Below are positions 59,910-64,000 of a DNA stretch of 64,000 nt, piece after piece. Both the position numbers and the translations under genes were made by a program. The notes under the pieces are model-generated. The model was not told the origin of the DNA. It searched no databases and saw only the letters and a list, made by a program, of their open reading frames with translations. Positions within the stretch are counted from its first letter, which is position 1. The number at the start of each line of letters is the position of its first letter. The DNA is from Adiantum capillus-veneris (lineage: Eukaryota > Streptophyta > Polypodiopsida > Polypodiales > Pteridaceae): assembly GCA_014529385.2 (NCBI GenBank), contig CM043966.1, forward strand, positions 35,307,125-35,371,124. Direction: 5' to 3'.

Positions 59910-62829
59910 ATGATTATCTAGACATGGAATGTTAAGGGGATTAAGACTAAGAAGAAGAGCTCCCTCTTATGGGAGGAACTTAAAAAAGGAAAGGAAGTTA
60001 AATTTTGGGCTATCCAAGAACATCTCCTCAATGCCACAAGTAACAAAAAACAAGCACTAAGAAAGAAGTTGACATTTTATGGAGAGGGTTGGGATCGGTA
60101 CAATGGTGTAATGACGCTTGTGGACATGGACCTGGAACCTAAGGTGGTGCTAAATCATCCATTTGGGAGAGCTTTGGGATTTAAGATCAAGTGAGGGGAC
60201 AAAAATTTTACCATTGTAAACATATATGGTCCTTGCATAGCGAAGGAAAGAGCAAGGCTCTGGGATGACTTGAATGAAGTGCAAGTGGAAGGGGAATGGC
60301 TTATGATGGGAGACTTCAATATGGTGGAGAAGAGAAAGGATAAAAAAGGCTCCTCAAGCATGCTTGCGGGTTCAAAGAGATCCAGATGGAAAGGATTGTG
60401 TAAGAAGTGGGCTTTATTGGACATGTGGGAGGTGGGTCCGTGGAATAGCACGCTGGGATTTGTGTATTTCAGCCTGTAGTATGCTGGCACGGCATCTCGT
60501 CGGATAGATGCTATTGTTCCCATCAAGCTAACTGGATGCTGCCATTGCTTGATTTGAAGGTGGTAATGTCACAATGCCTATCAGATCACCTATCATTAAG
60601 CATGAAATTCCAAAAAACCAAGATAGAAGGTCACTGCCCTCAAGGCTCAAAGAAGTTTTTAACAATAGGAGCTCATATATTCAAAGACCCTATCTTCAGA
60701 ATCCTAGTAATAAAAGCTATAAGAAAAATCTGTAAAGATGTGGATTTGGTAAGCCCTAAGGCCTAAGATGTATTCACCAAGAATATACAAAAAGCAATCA
60801 AGGCGGTAGGCACTAGAAGGAAGAAACACCACGAGGAGAGATTTAAGAAAATCGTAGACGAAGTAGAGCTGTTAACCACCAAAAAACAAGAAGGGTCGGC
60901 TTCTAAAGCCAAGCACAAAAGGTGGCTTGAAGTAAAAGGTAACTTGATGGATCAACAACTAGAGGAGATGAAGAAGGCAAGAATTTTGTCCAGAGAGACT
61001 TTCCTCTAGCAGGAGGAGGCTAATCAATCTCACTTCTTCAGTGCCCTCAAAGTCAAGAAAAACTGAGGCACAATAGACTCTTTATCCGTCGAGGAAGGGA
61101 AGGAGATTAAGGGCCCAAATAAAATGGCTCATATGATGCTTAAACACTTGCAAAAGATTATTGGCTAGCCTAAGGCTCAATCCCCGAAAGTAGATGGAGC
61201 TAGAGTTGTTCTCCTACGAAGCGTAAAAGAAATGATATCACAGTCTGACACCAACATTTTGGAGAGGCGTTCTTTGAGGAGGAATGCACTCACACATTGC
61301 AAGCTTTGGGCAAAGAGAAGTCTCTAGGGTGAGACTACAAAATTATTTTTATAATTTTGGGAGGAGATTAAGCCCCCAATTACGCAAATGGCTAACCAAG
61401 CTCTGGTCAACGATGCTCTAGACATGAGCGTCAAAAGAGGCCTTATCAAAAAAATATGTTGCTCCTAGCTGAAGTACTGGTGCCTGATAACTATGATGTC
61501 AGTGGCCTACAAGATAATCACCAAAATTGTTGCTCTCAGGCTCGCTCCTCTTCTTGACAAGGTCATCACCCCCCACCAACATGGATTTATTAAAGAAAGG
61601 TCTATTAAAGCAATGATCGGCATAGAGTTTGCATCTTTCACTAAGCAAAATTGTATATTACTTCAATTGGATTTAGATAAAGCTTATGATAGGATCACAT
61701 GGTCTTTTATGAAAGAGGTCATGAAATCACTGGGCTTTGGGCAGAGGATGTGTCAATTGGTTAGCGCTTTGGGTGCTGAGAGCCAATCTGAGCTATTATT
61801 TAATGAGAGGATCGTGGGGGACTTTGAGGTAAAAAGATCTATTAAGCAAGGCTACCCACTAGCTCCCCTTTTGTTTTCCATTGGCTCTCATCCCCTGGTG
61901 ATGATGCTTGAAGGTAGTGCTGCAAGAGGTGAGATTCAAGGGCTATCCCTTCCCAATAATGACCAGCTTCTGGCGAAGTTTTTTGCAGATGATTCACTAC
62001 TCTTCCTCACAGCTTTTCCTCAGGTGATCAGGAAGGCTCTAGAGATTGTGCAAACGTATGAAATTGCGTCAAGGTTGAAGTGCAATATTGAGAAATCAAG
62101 ATTGATATCCCTCTCAGAAGATGATGCCTTCAATCCCGCAATGTGGTACGGGGAGACTGTGTCCAAAGGGATGATGTTTAGGCACATGGGAGCCCCTTTG
62201 GGGGTGGATATAACCCACAGACAAAGATTCCCATGGGTGTTGGATAAGACAAGGAGCAAGATGCGAAGGTGGGAGTATGTACTCCTCCCTTTTGAGAGTA
62301 GATTGAAAGTGATCAATTTGTTTATGCTCCCCATACTTATCATTTAATGGCCCACTGCTCAAGATAGCCAAATGCAACTCAAAGGAGTTCCTTAAACCAC
62401 TGAAGAGATTCCTCTGGAAAACAACAATAAAGACTCATTGCCTTGGCAATGGGCAAGTTGGGATGCCATAGCAAGGCCGGTGGGGCAAGGCAGTCTCAGG
62501 ATAATAAACCCTAGTACTCACGTGGAGGCTCAGTGTGCCAAGTATTTGACTGCAATCATGAAGCAAGATCAAGCCTAGGCTGTGATGAATAAGGCCATGA
62601 TGGACAATGCCAAACTGTACTTGCAAGGCAGCCAATGGAAAGGGCTCAATCTACAGGACAAATTACTTGCCCCTCTGTGGTCTAACCTGAAGCTTGAGGT
62701 CTTAATTACTGGCGAGTTGGCTAAAAATTGCAACAAAGCAGTGGAGGCCTTGGAATGGGGAGAGGTAACTAGATACTTCCATAACTCGATGTCTCACTGG
62801 TCCCCTTGGCTGTCTAAGGCGAGAATCAT
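59910..62829 (+). pseudogene. LINE C ORF2 (endonuclease and reverse transcriptase), part before solo LTR
   Basis: Starts MIIWTWNVKGIKTKKK (endonuclease start), FWAIQEHLL, NIYGPC, EGEWLMMGDFNMVE (about 60290-60330), then RRIDAI. Linker: SHFFSALKVKKN. RT: MMSVAYKIITKIVALRLAPL, HGFIKERSI, LLQLDLDKAYDRITWSFM, KRSIKQGYPLAPLLFSIG, catalytic box FFADDSLLF (about 61979-62005), GAPLGVDI, RRWEYVLLPFESRLKVINLF. The RT core 61493-62347 is open for 284 codons, while in-frame stops lie elsewhere (60192-60194 and others). Closest relative in the window is LINE A. Confidence 0.85.
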
Positions 62830-63403
62830 TGTTAACCCTCACGGCACACGGACACCGATCACCTACAATGGACGCGTATTATGTATTTGGTAGAGTCAGG
62901 TATCGGGCTTGTCGGACCAATAGGGAAAGGTAGAGTGATCGCCGATGAGAGGCGCACTTTAACTTGGACATTCAAGGGATTAGTTGGTTAAGCATGGGCG
63001 CCCAAGTGTGAATGGGGTGAGCTCCTATAAAAGCCAACTAAACCTAATTTTTACTCATTCTCTCATTTGTGCAATTGAAGAGTGCTCTTGCTCCATCTCC
63101 ATCTTCTTCTTCTTCACCTCCTTGTGTGTGTGTGTGTGAGAGAGAGAGAGAGGGAGAGTGTGTGTGCGATCGAGCATTACGAAGGCACGACGGCGGCGAA
63201 GCGGTTGAGCGCGGCACGACTGCAGCTTCTTCTTCATCGCGGCGAGGAATCCACCACGAAGGCGAGCGTAGAGCGGTGAGTGACACACCCTTTGTTTTCT
63301 TGAGCTTGCTAGTTTAGGCTTGTTGTGTGCTTGGAGCCGTTTGTGGCTCGCATACGGTGTATTGGCAAGTCCCTTGCTTCGACAGTGCGGCAAGGAGCGC
63401 ACA
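62830..63403 (+). mobile_element. solo LTR inserted in LINE C
   Basis: 574 bp bounded TGTTAACCCTC...GAGCGCACA and flanked by ATCAT on both sides (62825-62829, 63404-63408). It has TATA-like CTATAAAAG at about 63025, followed by (TG)n(GA)n at 63125-63155. Joining the flanks with one ATCAT restores the LINE frame (SKARII continuing LLKPTWREVAKKM), matching LINE A. It differs in sequence from the other two LTR families. Internal recombination between two LTRs is the usual origin. Confidence 0.9.
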
Positions 63404-64000
63404 ATCATCTTGTTGAAACCTACCTGGAGGGAGGTGGCCAAAAAGATGAACAACAAAGGACTCCATCCACTGGGCTAGTTTTGGAATTGCAGTAGCAATG
63501 ATTGGAAAGGATCGGCCAACTTGCCTTCGAGATCATGCTCAATGGGAAGGAGAAATTGCTGGTAAATAGAGTGTTAGAACGGTTGAACAGTTGCTACCTA
63601 CCATCATTTGAATCTAGGTTTGATTGGAAAGCTTGTCAGTGGCCTATAGATAGACATTTCCATAAACCGCACACTAGGGAGGTGTACGACACCCTCATGG
63701 ATCCAATGGATTGGTCCTACCCCCTGAACAAACAATGGGTCAAGCAATGTCCAGAGGCAAGATGGGTGACAATTTTTGAGAACATATGGTGCCCAAGTTG
63801 GTCGCTTAGGATGAAGGTCTTTATTTGGAAAGTGCTCGAGGGGCCTTGCTGATTGGGGTGAAGGCCCTAGCTAGAGGTATTGGGCTAGATAGATGCCCAC
63901 AATGCAGATCTGCAAGTGAGAACCTCCCCCACCTATTCGAGGACTATCCGGGGATTTGTGTCTTGCAGGGAAGATTTGTTAGTGGATTTCAAAAGACATG
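63404..64000 (+). pseudogene. LINE C ORF2 tail, zinc-binding RT domain
   Basis: Continues TWREVAKKMNNKG, then a stop and frameshift. 63502-63852 gives FDWKACQWPIDRHFHKPHTR and SWSLRMKVFIWKVLEG, then in another frame CPQCRSASENLPHLFEDYP, the C-x2-C...H zinc-binding tail common in plant LINE RTs. Cut by the window end. Confidence 0.75.

Larger units (their letters stand above)
58430..64000 (+). mobile_element. LINE C, nearly full length, runs off the window end
   Basis: ORF1 (DUF4283-like plus CCHC) and ORF2 (endonuclease, RT, zinc-binding tail) follow in order on the plus strand, with stops and frameshifts. Same family as LINE A. A solo LTR (62830-63403) interrupts the RT C-terminal part. The left boundary is uncertain, and the 3' end lies outside. 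Confidence 0.8.

Overview
The window looks like plant nuclear DNA that is almost entirely repeat-derived. Supporting signs are non-LTR retrotransposons with a plant-type ORF1 (DUF4283-like fold plus CCHC knuckle), LTR elements whose primer-binding sites resemble the TTGGCGCC...GGGGA class, a fragment of a DDX5/RH20-like plant helicase, AT-rich spacers and very many (GA/CT)n tracts. I cannot name the species; a large-genome land plant, possibly a fern or another non-flowering lineage, is a low-confidence guess. No bacterial-style operons, CRISPR arrays, rRNA genes or convincing tRNA genes are present.

Layout. 1-8.3 kb: two arrays of a ~50-bp minisatellite carrying a small hairpin flank the only plausible intact host coding exon, an FCP1/NIF-type phosphatase-like C-terminal exon (5147-5781). 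8.3-13.9 kb: a (GA)n tract, a pair of ~1.7-1.9 kb direct repeats and AT-rich DNA. 13.9-24.8 kb: an old LTR retrotransposon (13941-24775) with LTRs, primer site, polypurine tract and near-matching 5-bp target duplications. Its interior is a decayed ORF set with retropepsin-like pieces and a repeated ~75-residue module, with no reverse transcriptase or integrase that I can see. 24.8-30.9 kb: a 5'-truncated LINE on the minus strand, a possible SINE and a dense cluster of microsatellites.

30.9-54.3 kb is the most informative part. Three tandem ~2.5-kb units rich in TACTGG motifs each carry a different insertion, and the sibling units act as empty sites. Unit 1 holds a 4.8-kb insertion with a 12-bp duplication. 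Unit 2 holds a 4,889-bp hAT transposon (40035-44923) with an 8-bp duplication. Unit 3 holds a 6.5-kb LTR element on the minus strand (46882-53354) with a 5-bp duplication, plus a 257-bp MITE with an 8-bp duplication. The hAT element carries a protein-kinase-like gene facing a truncated BED-finger transposase. The minus-strand LTR element has no visible gag or pol; it carries a sense fragment of an RH20-like DEAD-box helicase near its 3' LTR and a 125-bp-period array of a 24-bp perfect palindrome towards its 5' LTR.

54.3-64 kb: a 5'-truncated LINE, a microsatellite patch, then a longer LINE with ORF1 and ORF2 running off the window end. A solo LTR (62830-63403) interrupts its ORF2 with a 5-bp duplication; removing it restores the LINE reading frame.

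Most protein-coding traces are decayed mobile-element genes. The strongest candidates for something new are the kinase-bearing hAT element, the palindrome array in the pol-less LTR element, and the repeated module in the older LTR element.
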